DNA of 64,000 nt from Stutzerimonas balearica DSM 6083 (GCF_000818015.1 NZ_CP007511.1:496001-560000); one strand, 5' to 3'; counted from the stretch's first letter, positions 11,125 to 21,283 are shown. A program made the numbers and translations. The notes: a model not told the origin generated them from the sequence alone.

Positions 11125-11814
<690 letters not shown>

Positions 11815-11851
11815 GCGCCCTCCGAACCCCCCGCCCCAGGAGTAAAACACC

Positions 11852-13168
11852 ATGACTCTGCGTAAATTCGCAGGGCTAGGCGCCCTTTTGTCTCTGTTAA
11901 GCCCGAGCCTGGCCCTGGCGCAGGAGGCGACGCTCGATTCAGGCGACACGGCCTGGATGCTCACCGCCACCGCGCTGGTGCTGTTCATGACCATTCCCGG
12001 CCTGGCGTTGTTCTATAGCGGCATGGTCCGTTCGAAGAACGTGCTGTCGGTGATGATGCAGTGCTTCGCCATCACCGGCCTGATGAGCATCCTCTGGATG
12101 GTCTACGGCTACAGCCTGGCCTTCGACACCACCGGCATGGAAGCGGGCGTGACCAACTTCAGCTCCTTTGTCGGTGGGCTGGAGCGCGCCTTTCTCAGCG
12201 GCCTGACCGTCGACAGCCTGGTCGGCGCCTTCCCGGAAAGCGTGTTCATCACCTTCCAGATGACCTTCGCCATCATCACCCCGGCACTCATCGTCGGCGC
12301 CTTCGCCGAACGCATGAAATTCTCCGCGATGCTGGTGTTCATGACCGTATGGTTCACCCTCGTCTATGCGCCGATCGCGCACATGGTCTGGGCCGGTGAC
12401 GGCGGCCTGATGTGGGACTGGGGCGTGCTGGACTTCGCCGGCGGCACCGTGGTGCACATCAATGCGGGCATCGCCGGCCTGGTGGCCTGCCTGGTGCTGG
12501 GCAAGCGCAAGGGTTACCCGACCACGCCGATGGCACCGCACAACCTGGGCTACACGCTGACCGGCGCCGCCATGCTGTGGATCGGCTGGTTCGGCTTCAA
12601 CGCCGGTTCCGCAGTCGCCGCCAACGGCACTGCCGGGATGGCCATGCTGGTGACCCAGATCGCCACTGCCGCCGCCGCGCTGGCCTGGATGTTCGCCGAG
12701 TGGATGACGCACGGCAAACCCAGCGCACTGGGCATCGCTTCCGGCGTGGTTGCCGGTCTGGTGGCGATCACGCCGGCTGCCGGTACTGCCGGCCCGATGG
12801 GCGCGCTGGTGATCGGCCTGGCATCCGGGGTGATCTGCTTCTTCTGTGCCACCAGCCTCAAGCGCAAGCTCGGCTACGACGACTCGCTGGACGCCTTCGG
12901 CGTGCATGGCGTGGGTGGCATCGTCGGCGCGATCCTGACCGGGGCCTTCGCCGCGCCGGCGCTCGGTGGCTTCGGCGAGGTCGAGAACATCGGCCTGCAG
13001 TTGTGGATCCAGTTCAAGGGCGTGCTCTTCACCGTGGTCTACACCGCCATCGTCACCTTCGTGATCCTCAAGGTCATCGACGTGGTCATGGGCCTGCGCG
13101 TCAACGAAGAGCAGGAGTCGGTCGGCCTGGATCTCAGCCTGCACAACGAGCGCGGCTACAACCTGTAA
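11852..13168 (+). CDS. amtB: Ammonium channel AmtB1
   Basis: The protein has 438 residues: a signal peptide (ending LALAQEA near residue 25), then eleven membrane helices of the Amt/Rh family. The twin pore histidines are in VVHINAGIAG and FGVHGVGGI. The Phe gate region, DYGW-like loops and GWFGFNAGSAVAANG are also present. It conducts ammonia/ammonium across the inner membrane under low nitrogen and is closed by GlnK. It begins 37 bases after glnK, with caggag upstream of the ATG. The C-terminal tail VNEEQESVGLDLSLHNERGYNL is the GlnK-responsive type. Confidence 0.95.
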   Translation: MTLRKFAGLGALLSLLSPSLALAQEATLDSGDTAWMLTATALVLFMTIPGLALFYSGMVRSKNVLSVMMQCFAITGLMSILWMVYGYSLAFDTTGMEAGVTNFSSFVGGLERAFLSGLTVDSLVGAFPESVFITFQMTFAIITPALIVGAFAERMKFSAMLVFMTVWFTLVYAPIAHMVWAGDGGLMWDWGVLDFAGGTVVHINAGIAGLVACLVLGKRKGYPTTPMAPHNLGYTLTGAAMLWIGWFGFNAGSAVAANGTAGMAMLVTQIATAAAALAWMFAEWMTHGKPSALGIASGVVAGLVAITPAAGTAGPMGALVIGLASGVICFFCATSLKRKLGYDDSLDAFGVHGVGGIVGAILTGAFAAPALGGFGEVENIGLQLWIQFKGVLFTVVYTAIVTFVILKVIDVVMGLRVNEEQESVGLDLSLHNERGYNL

Positions 13169-13186
13169 CCCCGAGCCAAACAGCCG

Positions 13187-13208
13187 GCCCCGGAGCGAAC
13201 TCCGGGGC
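13187..13208 (+). promoter_or_regulatory. Intercistronic hairpin between amtB1 and amtB2
   Basis: A perfect 9-bp stem, GCCCCGGAG (13187-13195) with CTCCGGGGC (13200-13208), closes a CGAA tetraloop. No T run follows, so it is unlikely to stop transcription by itself. In this position such hairpins usually stabilise the upstream message or lower expression of the distal gene. That role is inferred. Confidence 0.6.
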
Positions 13209-13279
13209 ACGGGGTCGGCTTGCCGCAAGAATGGCGAGCCGACAGCAAGACATCGGACACACGCGACTGAGAGGTGAAC

Positions 13280-14530
13280 ATGGATAGCACGGCACTGATA
13301 CCCGTCCAGTACGGACTCGATACCTTCTACTTCGTCATCTGCGGCGCGCTGGTCATGTGGATGGCGGCCGGCTTCGCCATGCTGGAATCCGGCCTGGTGC
13401 GAGCGAAGAACACCGCCGAGATACTGACCAAGAACATCGTGCTCTACGCGGTGGCCTCGATCATGTACCTGCTGATCGGCTACTACATCATGTATTCCAG
13501 CCCCGAGGGCGGCATCCTGCCGAGCCTGGGGCTGCTGATCGGCGACGAGCATGCGGTCGACCTGGTTGCCGCCGGTGGCGAGGACGCACCCTACTATTCG
13601 GCTCGGGCGGACTTCTTCTTCCAGGTGGTGTTCGCCGCGACCTGCATGTCGGTTGTTTCCGGTGCGGTTGCCGAGCGCATGAAGCTGTGGGCCTTCATCG
13701 CCTTCGCAGTGGTGATGACCGGCTTCATCTACCCGATCCAGGGCTTCTGGAAGTGGGGCGGTGGCTTCCTCGATGCGGCCGGCTTCCTCGACTTCGCCGG
13801 CTCGGGCCTGGTGCACATGGCCGGCGCCACCGCGGCGCTGACCGGGGTTCTGCTGCTTGGCCCGCGCAAGGGCAAGTACGGCCCCAATGGCCAGATCAAT
13901 GCCATCCCCGGTGCCAACCTGCCGCTGGCGACCCTCGGTGCCTTCATTCTCTGGATGGGCTGGTTCGGCTTCAACGGCGGCTCGCAGCTGAAGATGAGCA
14001 CCATCGAGGATGCCAATGCGGTGGCTCAGGTGTTCACCAACACCAACATGGCCGCAGCCGGTGGCCTGATCGCAGCGCTGATCACCGCGCGGCTGCTGTT
14101 CGGCAAGTCCGATCTGACCATGGTCCTCAACGGTGCGCTGGCCGGTCTGGTGGCGATCACCGCAGAGCCGCTGACGCCCAGCGCTTTGCAGGCGACCATG
14201 ATCGGCGCCGTGGGTGGCGTGCTGGTGGTGTTCAGCATTCTCACCCTGGACAAGCTGCGCATCGACGATCCGGTCGGCGCCATCTCGGTGCACGGCGTGG
14301 CCGGCATCTGGGGCCTGCTGGCAGTGCCGCTGACCAATGCCGACGGCAGCTTCGCCGCGCAGCTGCTGGGCGTGGCCTCGATCTTTGCCTGGGTCTTCGT
14401 CGCCAGCCTGGTGGTCTGGGGCATTCTCAAGGCGGTGATCGGCCTGCGTGTCAGCGAGGAAGAGGAGTACGAAGGGGTGGACGTGGTCGAATGCGGCCTG
14501 GAAGCCTACCCGGAGTTCACCAAGCACTGA
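13280..14530 (+). CDS. amtB2: Second ammonium transporter AmtB2
   Basis: This is a 416-residue Amt-family channel clearly diverged from AmtB1. It has no cleaved signal peptide, and its first helices (FAMLESGLVRAKNTAEILTK) resemble the AMT1-like subgroup rather than classical AmtB. Both pore histidines are kept, in LVHMAGATAALTG and SVHGVAGIWG, and GWFGFNGGSQ is present. The ATG at 13280 follows gagaggtg; a GTG two codons earlier is less likely. Tandem amtB1-amtB2 behind glnK has been described in P. stutzeri A1501. The gap to amtB1 is 111 bases and contains the 13187-13208 hairpin. Confidence 0.92.
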   Translation: MDSTALIPVQYGLDTFYFVICGALVMWMAAGFAMLESGLVRAKNTAEILTKNIVLYAVASIMYLLIGYYIMYSSPEGGILPSLGLLIGDEHAVDLVAAGGEDAPYYSARADFFFQVVFAATCMSVVSGAVAERMKLWAFIAFAVVMTGFIYPIQGFWKWGGGFLDAAGFLDFAGSGLVHMAGATAALTGVLLLGPRKGKYGPNGQINAIPGANLPLATLGAFILWMGWFGFNGGSQLKMSTIEDANAVAQVFTNTNMAAAGGLIAALITARLLFGKSDLTMVLNGALAGLVAITAEPLTPSALQATMIGAVGGVLVVFSILTLDKLRIDDPVGAISVHGVAGIWGLLAVPLTNADGSFAAQLLGVASIFAWVFVASLVVWGILKAVIGLRVSEEEEYEGVDVVECGLEAYPEFTKH

Positions 14531-14549
14531 TTCGGAAAGGCTCTAAACG

Positions 14550-14577
14550 GGGCGCCTTCGGGCGCCCTTTGTTTTTT
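14550..14577 (+). terminator. Intrinsic terminator of glnK-amtB1-amtB2
   Basis: Stem GGGCGCC (14550-14556), loop TTCG and arm GGCGCCC (14561-14567) are followed by a T-rich run TTTGTTTTTT. This is a textbook Rho-independent terminator 20 bases after amtB2. Confidence 0.9.
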
Positions 14578-14674
14578 CTGCGGCCACGCTAGAATGCGCC
14601 CGATCGAATGCAGGCGCGGCGATTGTCGCCCGCCCGGCGCGACCGCCTGGAACGAACAAGGGCAGAGCCGATAT

Positions 14675-15100
14675 ATGTGGCACCAGACGCTGATCACGCT
14701 GCGCCCGCGCCCGCGTGGCTTTCATCTCGTCACCGATGAAGTGCTGGCGGCCCTGCCGGAACTGCAAAGTTGCCGGGTCGGTCTGTTACACCTGTGGCTG
14801 CAGCACACCTCCGCTTCGTTGACCGTGAACGAGAACGCGGACCCGTCGGTCCGGCGTGATTTCGAGCGCTTCTTCAATCGGTTGGCGCCAGAAGGCGAGG
14901 CGGGGTACGAGCACGACTACGAGGGGCCGGACGACCTGCCGGCGCACTTCAAGACCAGCCTGCTCGGTTGCCAGCTCAGCCTGCCGGTCAGCCAGGGGCG
15001 ATTGGCGCTGGGCACCTGGCAGGGTATCTATCTGGGGGAGCATCGCGACCAGGGCGGATCGCGGCGGCTGCTGGCGACGCTTCACGCATCCGATAGTTGA
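14675..15100 (+). CDS. yjbQ: YjbQ/UPF0047 family protein (secondary thiamine-phosphate synthase type)
   Basis: The protein has 141 residues and starts [23 protein letters not shown]. Conserved UPF0047 segments are [21 protein letters not shown], the H(Y)[13 protein letters not shown] region and [22 protein letters not shown]. The conserved histidines around QHTS and HFK probably form the active site. E. coli YjbQ has weak thiamine-phosphate synthase activity, but its physiological role is unsettled. The ATG 14675 start is preferred over longer readings, which add non-conserved sequence. It is followed on the same strand by sutA. Confidence 0.88.
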   Translation: MWHQTLITLRPRPRGFHLVTDEVLAALPELQSCRVGLLHLWLQHTSASLTVNENADPSVRRDFERFFNRLAPEGEAGYEHDYEGPDDLPAHFKTSLLGCQLSLPVSQGRLALGTWQGIYLGEHRDQGGSRRLLATLHASDS

Positions 15101-15116
15101 ATTTTTGTTGAAGCAG

Positions 15117-15144
15117 CGGACAAATTGCACCGCTGAGCTATATA
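15117..15144 (+). promoter_or_regulatory. Candidate promoter of sutA
   Basis: CGGACA at 15117-15122 and TATATA at 15139-15144 are spaced by 16 bases, about 30 bases upstream of the sutA start. The -10 is good and the -35 weak. The AT-rich patch stands out in GC-rich surroundings. Confidence 0.35.
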
Positions 15145-15175
15145 TCTACCGCTTTGGCATGCCATGAGGTTGAAC

Positions 15176-15505
15176 ATGAGCGACGAAGAACTCGAACAAG
15201 ACGACCTGGAAGTAGGGGAAGAGGACGAAGGCGAGGAGCTGGAAGCCGCGGACGAGGGGGAGAACAGCCTGGACGAGGAAGGCACCGACAGCGAGCGTGC
15301 CACGCCCTCGAAGAAGGCCAAGGCCAAGGCGGCCGAGCCCGAAGAACTGCCGAGCCTGGAAGCCAAGCAGCGTGAGCGCGAGGCGCTGGCGCGGGCGATG
15401 GAAGAGTTTCTGGCTCGCGGTGGCCGGGTCCAGGAGGTCGAACCCAACGTGGTCGCCGACCCGCCGAAAAAGCCGGACAGCAAGTACGGCAGCCGGCCTA
15501 TCTGA
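15176..15505 (+). CDS. sutA: RNA-polymerase-binding slow-growth regulator SutA
   Basis: This 109-residue protein closely resembles SutA of P. aeruginosa. The N-terminal half (MSDEELEQDDLEV onward, to about residue 45) is very acidic and probably disordered. A helix follows (AKQREREALARAMEEFLARGG), then an almost invariant C-terminal tail from VQEVEPNVVADPP to the end. SutA binds the beta subunit of RNA polymerase and raises ribosomal and maintenance gene transcription in slow-growing cells. Its neighbours yjbQ and glnK-amtB match P. aeruginosa synteny. A start four codons upstream (MRLN) is possible, but ATG 15176 matches the known protein. Confidence 0.9.
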   Translation: MSDEELEQDDLEVGEEDEGEELEAADEGENSLDEEGTDSERATPSKKAKAKAAEPEELPSLEAKQREREALARAMEEFLARGGRVQEVEPNVVADPPKKPDSKYGSRPI

Positions 15506-15514
15506 GCCGCACAG

Positions 15515-15551
15515 AAACGAAAGAGCCCGCATCGCGCGGGCTCTTTCGTTT
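15515..15551. terminator. Bidirectional terminator between sutA and yigB
   Basis: A perfect 16-bp inverted repeat (15515-15530 with 15536-15551) has a five-base loop, an A-rich left flank and a T-rich right flank. It can therefore terminate both sutA and the convergent yigB, whose stop is 4 bases away. Confidence 0.9.
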
Positions 15552-15554
15552 CAG

Positions 15555-16259
15555 TCATTCGCCGCGCTGCCAGCTCAGCAGCAGTCGGGGCAGGTCGACG
15601 AGGCTGTGCACCTCGGCATCCGGTTGGCCAGCCTGCAGCCAGGGGCGACGCTCGGGGTTGTACCAGATGGCGCGAAGCCCGGCCTGCTGTGCGCCAAAGA
15701 TGTCGTCCTCGTGGTGATCGCCGATGTGCACCGCCTCGTCGGCCGTTACCTCCGCCAGCCGCAGGGCTTCGCGGAACGGTCGCGGATCGGGCTTGCCGAT
15801 GCCCAGCTCTTCGGCGCAGAGCGCGAAGCGGAAGTAGTCGGCGAGCCCCAGCCGGCGAACGTCGGCGTTGCCGTTGGTGATCACGCCAAGCGTAAAGTGG
15901 TTGGCGAGCCACTCCAGGGTCGGCAAAACCTCCGGGGCCAGCTCGATCTGATGGCGCGCGTCGAGAAAAACACGGAAACCTTCCTCGGCCAGTGTCCGTG
16001 CCTCGGCGTCCGGATAGCCCGCGTCGCTCAGTGCGTGGAACAGGATGCGCCGACGCAGCTCGCTGATGCGATGGCGCAGCGACGGCTCCCGTTCGACCAG
16101 CATGCGGCGGATGGCGCCCAGCGCCTCGATCGGAAAGCCGCCCAGGCGCGGGGCATTGACCGCCAGCCAGTCGCGCAGTGCCGTCTCGGCGCCCTGGATG
16201 ATCGGTGCCGTGTGCCAGAGCGTGTCGTCGAGGTCGAAGGTGATCAGCCGGATACTCAT
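15555..16259 (-). CDS. yigB: HAD-superfamily phosphatase YigB
   Basis: This 234-residue haloacid dehalogenase-like hydrolase has motif I DLDDT at 9-13, motif [12 protein letters not shown], a motif III lysine in [12 protein letters not shown], and motif [20 protein letters not shown]. An alpha-helical cap lies between motifs I and II. YigB proteins dephosphorylate FMN and the 5-amino-6-ribitylamino-uracil phosphate intermediate of riboflavin synthesis. The ATG overlaps the xerC stop by four bases (ATGA), so the two are translationally coupled; the xerC-yigB order is the same in E. coli. Confidence 0.87.
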   Translation of the reverse strand: MSIRLITFDLDDTLWHTAPIIQGAETALRDWLAVNAPRLGGFPIEALGAIRRMLVEREPSLRHRISELRRRILFHALSDAGYPDAEARTLAEEGFRVFLDARHQIELAPEVLPTLEWLANHFTLGVITNGNADVRRLGLADYFRFALCAEELGIGKPDPRPFREALRLAEVTADEAVHIGDHHEDDIFGAQQAGLRAIWYNPERRPWLQAGQPDAEVHSLVDLPRLLLSWQRGE

Positions 16260-17158
16260 GGTTCGCCGTCCTGCTTGCGCTTGGCGCGTGGGTGAGCCTG
16301 GTCGTAAACCTTGGCCAGATGCTGGAAATCCAGATGCGTATAGATCTGCGTGGTGCCGATGTCGGCGTGGCCGAGCAGCTCCTGGACGGCGCGCAGATCC
16401 TGCGAGGATTCGAGCAAATGGCTGGCGAAACTGTGCCGCAGCATATGCGGATGCAGGTGCTGCCCGAGCTCGCGCACGCCCGCCTCGCGCACGCGCAGCT
16501 GCACGGCACGCTGGCTGAGCCGCCGCCCCTGACGGCCAATGAACACCGCGTGGTCCTGCGGAGCGGCGAGCTGGCGCAGCGGCAACCAGGCCTGCAGCGC
16601 TTCGCGTGCCTTGCTGCCGACCGGCAGCTCGCGCACTTTCCTGCCCTTGCCGGTCACGCGCACGAGGCCCGCCGCCAGGTCCAGCTGGTCCAGGTCCAGT
16701 CCGACCAGCTCGGACAGGCGCAGGCCGGAGGAATAGAACAGCTCGAGCAGCGCCTGGTCACGGCGCGCGATGAAATCGTCCTCGACGCCACCATCGAGCA
16801 GCTGCATGGCGCGATCGGTATCGAGCAGGCGTGGCAGGCGTCGTTCGCCCTTGGGGGGCGACAGGCCGTTGGCCGGGTCATGTTCGCAAAGGCGCTCCTG
16901 ATTCAGGTAGCGATACAGCCCGCGCACCGACGAAAGCAGCCGCGCCAGGCTGCGGCCACTCTGGCCATGGCGATGCTGCTCGGCGATCAGTTGGCGCAGT
17001 TGCGCCGGCTTCAGCTCGGCCCAGCTGGCGATACCGAGGCGTTCGCAATGGGCCAGCACCTTGGCCAGGTCGCGCCGATAGCCGTCGACCGAATTCGGCG
17101 ACAGCTGGCGAACGCTGCGCAGATGTTCCAGATAGGCGTCGAGATGGGGCTGCAGCAT
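16256..17158 (-). CDS. xerC: Tyrosine recombinase XerC
   Basis: The protein has 300 residues: a SAM-like core-binding domain (1-90) and a catalytic domain. The catalytic set is complete: Arg147 in SSGLRLSEL, Lys171 in TGKGRK, His238 and Arg241 in [13 protein letters not shown], His264 in [10 protein letters not shown], and Tyr273 in QIYTH. With XerD it resolves chromosome dimers at dif. It is a housekeeping copy, flanked by DUF484 upstream and yigB downstream in the dapF-DUF484-xerC-yigB order, and not a phage integrase. No attachment site is nearby. Confidence 0.95.
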   Translation of the reverse strand: MLQPHLDAYLEHLRSVRQLSPNSVDGYRRDLAKVLAHCERLGIASWAELKPAQLRQLIAEQHRHGQSGRSLARLLSSVRGLYRYLNQERLCEHDPANGLSPPKGERRLPRLLDTDRAMQLLDGGVEDDFIARRDQALLELFYSSGLRLSELVGLDLDQLDLAAGLVRVTGKGRKVRELPVGSKAREALQAWLPLRQLAAPQDHAVFIGRQGRRLSQRAVQLRVREAGVRELGQHLHPHMLRHSFASHLLESSQDLRAVQELLGHADIGTTQIYTHLDFQHLAKVYDQAHPRAKRKQDGEP

Positions 17159-17229
17159 CGGCTTCGCTTCGCCTCCTGGGTGGTGCCAGATGAGCCGGAG
17201 TCGCTGGGGCCAGCGGCCCCGGCGAACGG

Positions 17230-17928
17230 TCAGCGTACCGAGCGCAACGGCATGGCGAAGCGCGGCAGCACGCGCGCCAGCACTTCGGCCACGTAGCCGA
17301 GAAACAGCGTGCCCAGCGAGCTCTTGTAGTGCTGCGGGTCGGGGCTGCCGATCGCCAGTACGCCGAGCTGATGGTTGAGCGACACCATGGCTGCCGAGCC
17401 GACGCTGGCCGCCTCTTGCTCGCCAAACAGAAAGGCCAGTTCGTGCGGTCGCAGCACGCCGCAGATGGTCTTGCCCCCGCCGAGCAGGCCGCCGATGGCC
17501 TGGTGGGCTTCGGCGCTGGTGACGCAGCGGCCGACCGGCAGCGCGTTGTCGCTGAACAGGATCAGCGCGACGTGCGGAACCTGGAACTCATGGCGCAGGC
17601 TGTCCTCCACGGCGCTGACCACGGCTTCGAGGCTGTCGGCATCGAGCAGGTCGAGGACCAGGCGGCGGGTCTTGTCGAACAGCCGGTCGTTGTCGCGGGC
17701 GACATCCATCAGCTGCGACAGGCGATGGCGCATCTCGATGTTGCGTTCGCGCAGCAGCTTGACCTGCCGTTCCACCAGCGAGACGGCGGCGCCGGGCTGG
17801 TGCGGCAGGCGCAGCTCGGCAAGCAGCTCGTCGTGGTCGACAAAGAATTCGGGATGGGCGCGAAGATAGGCGGCCACCGCCTCGGCATCGGGCAGTGGCG
17901 CAGCGGGCGTCGGCGTGTGTTCGGTCAT
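17230..17928 (-). CDS. DUF484 family protein
   Basis: The 232-residue protein consists of an N-terminal helix-rich part ([27 protein letters not shown]), a coiled region ([24 protein letters not shown]) and a GAF-like C-terminal domain. Family members are always found in dapF-DUF484-xerC operons. Function is unknown; the GAF-like fold suggests ligand sensing. The ATG overlaps the dapF stop by four bases. xerC starts 71 bases downstream of its stop. Confidence 0.85.
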   Translation of the reverse strand: MTEHTPTPAAPLPDAEAVAAYLRAHPEFFVDHDELLAELRLPHQPGAAVSLVERQVKLLRERNIEMRHRLSQLMDVARDNDRLFDKTRRLVLDLLDADSLEAVVSAVEDSLRHEFQVPHVALILFSDNALPVGRCVTSAEAHQAIGGLLGGGKTICGVLRPHELAFLFGEQEAASVGSAAMVSLNHQLGVLAIGSPDPQHYKSSLGTLFLGYVAEVLARVLPRFAMPLRSVR

Positions 17929-18755
17929 AGGCGGACCTGTCCTTCGTAAACGCGCACGGCGGGGCCGGTCATCATAACCGGCTGGCCGGGGCCGGCCCAT
18001 TCAATGGACAGACGGCCACCGGGCAGGTCGATCTGCACCGGCGAATCCATCCAGCCCTGGCGAATCGCTGCGACCGCGGCCGCGCAGGCACCCGTGCCGC
18101 AGGCCTGGGTCTCGCCGGCGCCGCGCTCCCACACGCGCAGACGCGCGTGCTGGCGGTCGATCACCTGCAGGAAGCCGACGTTGACACGCTGCGGGAAGCG
18201 CGGATGGTGCTCGACCAGCGGGCCGAGCTCGTGGACCGGCGCCGTATCCACCCGGTCGACGCGCAGCACGGCGTGCGGGTTGCCCATCGACACGGCCGCG
18301 ATATCGATGGCCTGTCCGTTGACGTCCAGTGCATAGCTGAGCGACTCGGCCTCGGCCTGGAACGGAATCTCGGCTGGCACCAGGCGTGGCGGGCCCATGT
18401 CGACCCGCACCTGGCCATCGGGACGCACATGCAGCTCGATGATGCCGCTCTTGGTTTCCACACGGATGCGCCGCTTGAGCGTCAGTCGTTTGTCCAGCAC
18501 GAAGCGGGCGAAACAGCGGGCGCCGTTGCCGCATTGCTCCACTTCCGAGCCGTCGGAATTGAAGATGCGGTAACGGAAGTCCACCTCCGGATCGCTCGGC
18601 GGTTCGACGATCAGCAGCTGGTCGAAACCGATGCCGGTGTGGCGGTCACCCCACTGCTTGGCGTGCTTGGGCTGGATGTGCGCGTGCTGGCTGACCAGGT
18701 CGATGACCATGAAGTCATTGCCCAGCCCGTGCATCTTGGTGAAGCGCAGAAGCAT
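17925..18755 (-). CDS. dapF: Diaminopimelate epimerase
   Basis: This 276-residue enzyme isomerises LL- to meso-diaminopimelate for lysine and peptidoglycan synthesis without a cofactor. Both catalytic cysteines are visible: Cys75 in [11 protein letters not shown] and Cys219 in [10 protein letters not shown]. The start [19 protein letters not shown] is the canonical one. The gene begins 10 bases after lysA, with which it forms the end of the lysine branch. Longer upstream readings have no family similarity. Confidence 0.97.
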   Translation of the reverse strand: MLLRFTKMHGLGNDFMVIDLVSQHAHIQPKHAKQWGDRHTGIGFDQLLIVEPPSDPEVDFRYRIFNSDGSEVEQCGNGARCFARFVLDKRLTLKRRIRVETKSGIIELHVRPDGQVRVDMGPPRLVPAEIPFQAEAESLSYALDVNGQAIDIAAVSMGNPHAVLRVDRVDTAPVHELGPLVEHHPRFPQRVNVGFLQVIDRQHARLRVWERGAGETQACGTGACAAAVAAIRQGWMDSPVQIDLPGGRLSIEWAGPGQPVMMTGPAVRVYEGQVRL

Positions 18756-18765
18756 GTGTCGGGCC

Positions 18766-20013
18766 TCAGGCAGGCAGCAGGCTTTCGCCGGCGTAGAGAT
18801 CCTGCACGCTCTCGCGGCGGCGTACCTCGTAGGCCTGGTCGCCATCGACCAGTACCTCGGCGGCACGGCCACGGGTGTTGTAGTTCGAGCTCATGACGAA
18901 ACCGTAGGCGCCGGCCGAGCACACCGCCAGCAGGTCACCCTCGGCCAGCGCCAGCTCGCGGTCCTTGGCGAGGAAATCGCCGGTCTCGCAGATCGGTCCG
19001 ACGATGTCGTAGCGCCGCGTATCGCCCTCGTGGGGCTGCACGGCGATGACGTTCATCCAGGCCTGGTAAAGCGCCGGGCGAATCAGGTCGTTCATCGCGG
19101 CGTCGACGATGGCGAAATCCTTGTGCGCGGTGTGCTTGAGGTACTCGACCCGGGTCAGCAGTACACCGGCGTTGGCGACGATCGAACGGCCCGGTTCGAA
19201 CACCAGCGTCAATGCGCGACCCTGCATGCGCTGGCGCACCGCGGCGATGTAGTCGCCGGCCAGCGGCGGCTGCTCGTCGCGATAGCGCACGCCGAGGCCG
19301 CCACCCAGGTCCAGGTGGCGAATGGCGATGCCCTGTTCGGCCAGCCGGTCGACGAGGGCGAGCAGGCGGTCCAGTGCGTCGAGGAACGGGGGCAGGCTGG
19401 TCAGTTGCGAGCCGATATGGCAGTCCACGCCGACCACCTCGAGGTTCGGCAGGTCGGCGGCGCGGGCGTATACCGCCGGGGCCTGCTCGATGTCGATGCC
19501 GAACTTGTTTTCCTTCAGGCCGGTGGAGATGTAGGGGTGGGTCTGGGCATCGACGTCCGGGTTGACCCGCAGCGAGATGGCGGCGGTCACGCCCATTTCT
19601 GCAGCGACCTGCTGCAGGCGCTCGAGCTCCTCGGTGGATTCGACGTTGAAGCAGTGGACGCCCACTTCCAGGGCGCGACGCATGTCGTCACGGCTCTTGC
19701 CGACGCCGGAGTAGACGATTTTGCTCGGCTCGCCGCCCGCGGCCAGCACCCGCTCCAGTTCGCCGCGCGAGACGATGTCGAAGCCGGCGCCCAGGCGTGC
19801 CAGCAGGTTCAGCACGCCGAGGTTGGAATTCGCCTTGACGGCAAAACAGACCAGGTGCGGCAGGTCGCCGAGGGCGTCGGCATAGGCGCGGAACTGCGCC
19901 TCGATGTGCGCACGCGAGTACACGTAGGTGGGCGTGCCGAAGCGTTGAGCGAGCGCGGACAGTGCCACGCCTTCCGCGAACAGCTGACCGTCGCGGTACG
20001 AAAAGGCTTCCAT
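18766..20013 (-). CDS. lysA: Diaminopimelate decarboxylase
   Basis: This 415-residue PLP enzyme of fold type III makes lysine from meso-diaminopimelate. The PLP lysine is Lys60 in CFAVKANSN. Other conserved segments are [17 protein letters not shown], the [11 protein letters not shown] glycine loop, and the [14 protein letters not shown] cysteine-glutamate motif from the partner subunit. The gene follows lptM by 12 bases and precedes dapF by 10, giving a compact lptM-lysA-dapF-DUF484-xerC-yigB operon. Confidence 0.97.
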   Translation of the reverse strand: MEAFSYRDGQLFAEGVALSALAQRFGTPTYVYSRAHIEAQFRAYADALGDLPHLVCFAVKANSNLGVLNLLARLGAGFDIVSRGELERVLAAGGEPSKIVYSGVGKSRDDMRRALEVGVHCFNVESTEELERLQQVAAEMGVTAAISLRVNPDVDAQTHPYISTGLKENKFGIDIEQAPAVYARAADLPNLEVVGVDCHIGSQLTSLPPFLDALDRLLALVDRLAEQGIAIRHLDLGGGLGVRYRDEQPPLAGDYIAAVRQRMQGRALTLVFEPGRSIVANAGVLLTRVEYLKHTAHKDFAIVDAAMNDLIRPALYQAWMNVIAVQPHEGDTRRYDIVGPICETGDFLAKDRELALAEGDLLAVCSAGAYGFVMSSNYNTRGRAAEVLVDGDQAYEVRRRESVQDLYAGESLLPA

Positions 20014-20025
20014 GAATGAGTCCCC

Positions 20026-20166
20026 TTAAAGTTCGAAACGGTCTTTGGAGCGTTCTTTCACGGTCGCCTGATCATCTGGCAGATACAGGGGGCCTTTCTG
20101 GCCGCAGGCGCTGAGGGCCGAAGCAAGCACGGCCAGGGCGAGGAACGGAAGCAGCAGACGCTTCAT
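20026..20166 (-). CDS. lptM: LptM/LppL small outer-membrane lipoprotein
   Basis: This 46-residue lipoprotein precursor has a short basic n-region, a hydrophobic core ([15 protein letters not shown]) and a lipobox LSAC with the lipidated cysteine at 21. [10 protein letters not shown] is the hallmark of the YifL/LptM family. In E. coli LptM assists LptD maturation; in Pseudomonas the gene is called lppL and precedes lysA. It is divergent from cyaY, 168 bases away. Confidence 0.92.
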   Translation of the reverse strand: MKRLLLPFLALAVLASALSACGQKGPLYLPDDQATVKERSKDRFEL

Positions 20167-20334
20167 GGGACTGGAATCCTTGGAAAATCTAATCGCCGGA
20201 GTATACCCAGCGCCTGTGCCATTGCCTATGCGAGCAGCTCGGCGGGCTGGCTGCGCCTCGCTAGCGGCGCCGCGTGCCTGATAAGCTCGCCGGCATTGTC
20301 CGCGGCCAGGGGCCGCTCTACCGAGGAATTGCAC

Positions 20335-20667
20335 ATGAGCCTGAGCGAAGCCCGTTATCACGATCTGGTCGATGCTGCGCAGCAGCTGATCGAGGATGCC
20401 TTCGATGACAGTGGGCTGGACGTCGATCTGGAAAACGCCGGTGGGGTGCTGACGGTACGCTTCGCCAACGGCAGCCAACTGATCGTCAGCCGTCAGCCGG
20501 CGATGCGCCAGCTATGGGTCGCCGCGCGTTCCGGCGGTTTTCACTTCGACTACGACGAGGCGATCGAGGCCTGGGTCTGCGATACCAGTGCCGAGCGACT
20601 CGGCGAGCTGCTGGGCCGTGCGGCTCAGGAACAGGGCGGCGAGGCAGTGGAGTTCGACGAGCTCTGA
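20335..20667 (+). CDS. cyaY: Frataxin-like iron-binding protein CyaY
   Basis: The 110-residue bacterial frataxin has an acidic first helix ([20 protein letters not shown]), which binds iron. The sheet follows ([34 protein letters not shown]) with the conserved Q-LW-A motif, and the protein ends in an acidic helix. It modulates IscS-driven iron-sulfur assembly. The ATG has gagga upstream. It is divergent from lptM-lysA, the usual Pseudomonas arrangement. Confidence 0.95.
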   Translation: MSLSEARYHDLVDAAQQLIEDAFDDSGLDVDLENAGGVLTVRFANGSQLIVSRQPAMRQLWVAARSGGFHFDYDEAIEAWVCDTSAERLGELLGRAAQEQGGEAVEFDEL

Positions 20668-20690
20668 ATCGCCCTGTTGCATTGCCGGGC

Positions 20691-20718
20691 TTGCGAATTC
20701 GGTCGGCTGTGATAGGGT
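20691..20718 (+). promoter_or_regulatory. Candidate sigma-70 promoter for rnk
   Basis: TTGCGA at 20691-20696 and TAGGGT at 20713-20718 are spaced by 16 bases, with TGTGA just before the -10. A start near 20725 would place the 20732-20768 hairpin at the very beginning of the transcript. Confidence 0.4.
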
Positions 20719-20731
20719 CGAGTGCAGGTCA

Positions 20732-20768
20732 CAAAACCCCGCCTTCGGGCGGGGTTTTGCTTTTTTTG
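20732..20768 (+). terminator. Intrinsic terminator or attenuator between cyaY and rnk
   Basis: A 12-bp perfect stem (CAAAACCCCGCC at 20732-20743 with its complement at 20748-20759) and a TTCG loop are followed by an unbroken run of eight T from about 20761. It can end the cyaY transcript. However, only 33 bases separate it from the rnk start, too few for another promoter with leader, so rnk transcription probably crosses it. Confidence 0.85.
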
Positions 20769-20801
20769 CCTTTCGAACTAAACAGGAGCAGGCCCACGAC
20801 C

Positions 20802-21206
20802 ATGACCAACGCAACGTCCATCATCCTCACCAAACTCGATCTGCAGCGGCTCGAGAAATTGCTCGATAGCCTGGACGACTACGGTCCGGCAGCCGAGGCC
20901 CTGGAGCAGGAGCTGTCGCGGGCGCAGGTCGTGGAACGCAGCGAGATGCCTGCCGGCGTGGTGACCATGAATTCGCGCGTGCATTGCCGCGAAGAGGGCA
21001 GCGGCAAGGATTACCACCTGACGCTGGTCTACCCGCACGATGCCGGCAAGGAGGGCACCGTCTCGGTACTCGCGCCGGTCGGCACGGCATTGCTCGGCAT
21101 GAGCGTCGGCCAGCACATCGATTGGCCGACGCCGGGTGGCAAGGTGCTGCAACTCACCCTGCTGGAAGTCGAATACCAGCCCGAGGCGGCGGGCGATCCG
21201 TTCTGA
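20802..21206 (+). CDS. rnk: Regulator of nucleoside diphosphate kinase (GreA-like Rnk)
   Basis: The 134-residue protein has the Rnk layout: an N-terminal helical hairpin shorter than GreA's (ILTKLDLQRLEKLLDSLDDYGPAAEALEQELSRA), then an FKBP-like C-terminal domain (VVTMNSRVHCRE, LTLVYPHDAG, SVLAPVGTALLGMSVGQHIDWPTPGG). Rnk binds RNA polymerase and was first found as a suppressor of algQ (algR2) defects. aggag lies upstream of the ATG. Longer in-frame readings reach back into cyaY and are not real. Confidence 0.93.
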   Translation: MTNATSIILTKLDLQRLEKLLDSLDDYGPAAEALEQELSRAQVVERSEMPAGVVTMNSRVHCREEGSGKDYHLTLVYPHDAGKEGTVSVLAPVGTALLGMSVGQHIDWPTPGGKVLQLTLLEVEYQPEAAGDPF

Positions 21207-21257
21207 CCGCGCCAGCGTAGCTGCCCCGGCCTGCGGCCGGGCGGGCGCGGTGCCTGT

Positions 21258-21283
21258 ACCCGCTCGATGAGCGGGTTTCTTTT
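21258..21283 (+). terminator. Intrinsic terminator of rnk
   Basis: Stem ACCCGCTC (21258-21265) with GAGCGGGT (21269-21276) and loop GAT is followed by TTTCTTTT. It lies between the convergent rnk and cyaA genes, 18 bases from the cyaA stop. Confidence 0.85.

Noticed and set aside
11939..14527. 862-codon open frame on the minus strand across both amtB genes
   Set aside because: The composition (His, Gln, Asp, Gly rich) is that of a reverse-complement shadow. Both amtB genes are complete on the other strand.
16256..17158. Tyrosine recombinase as sign of a mobile element
   Set aside because: It is the housekeeping XerC in its standard operon; no attachment repeats, excisionase or cargo are nearby.
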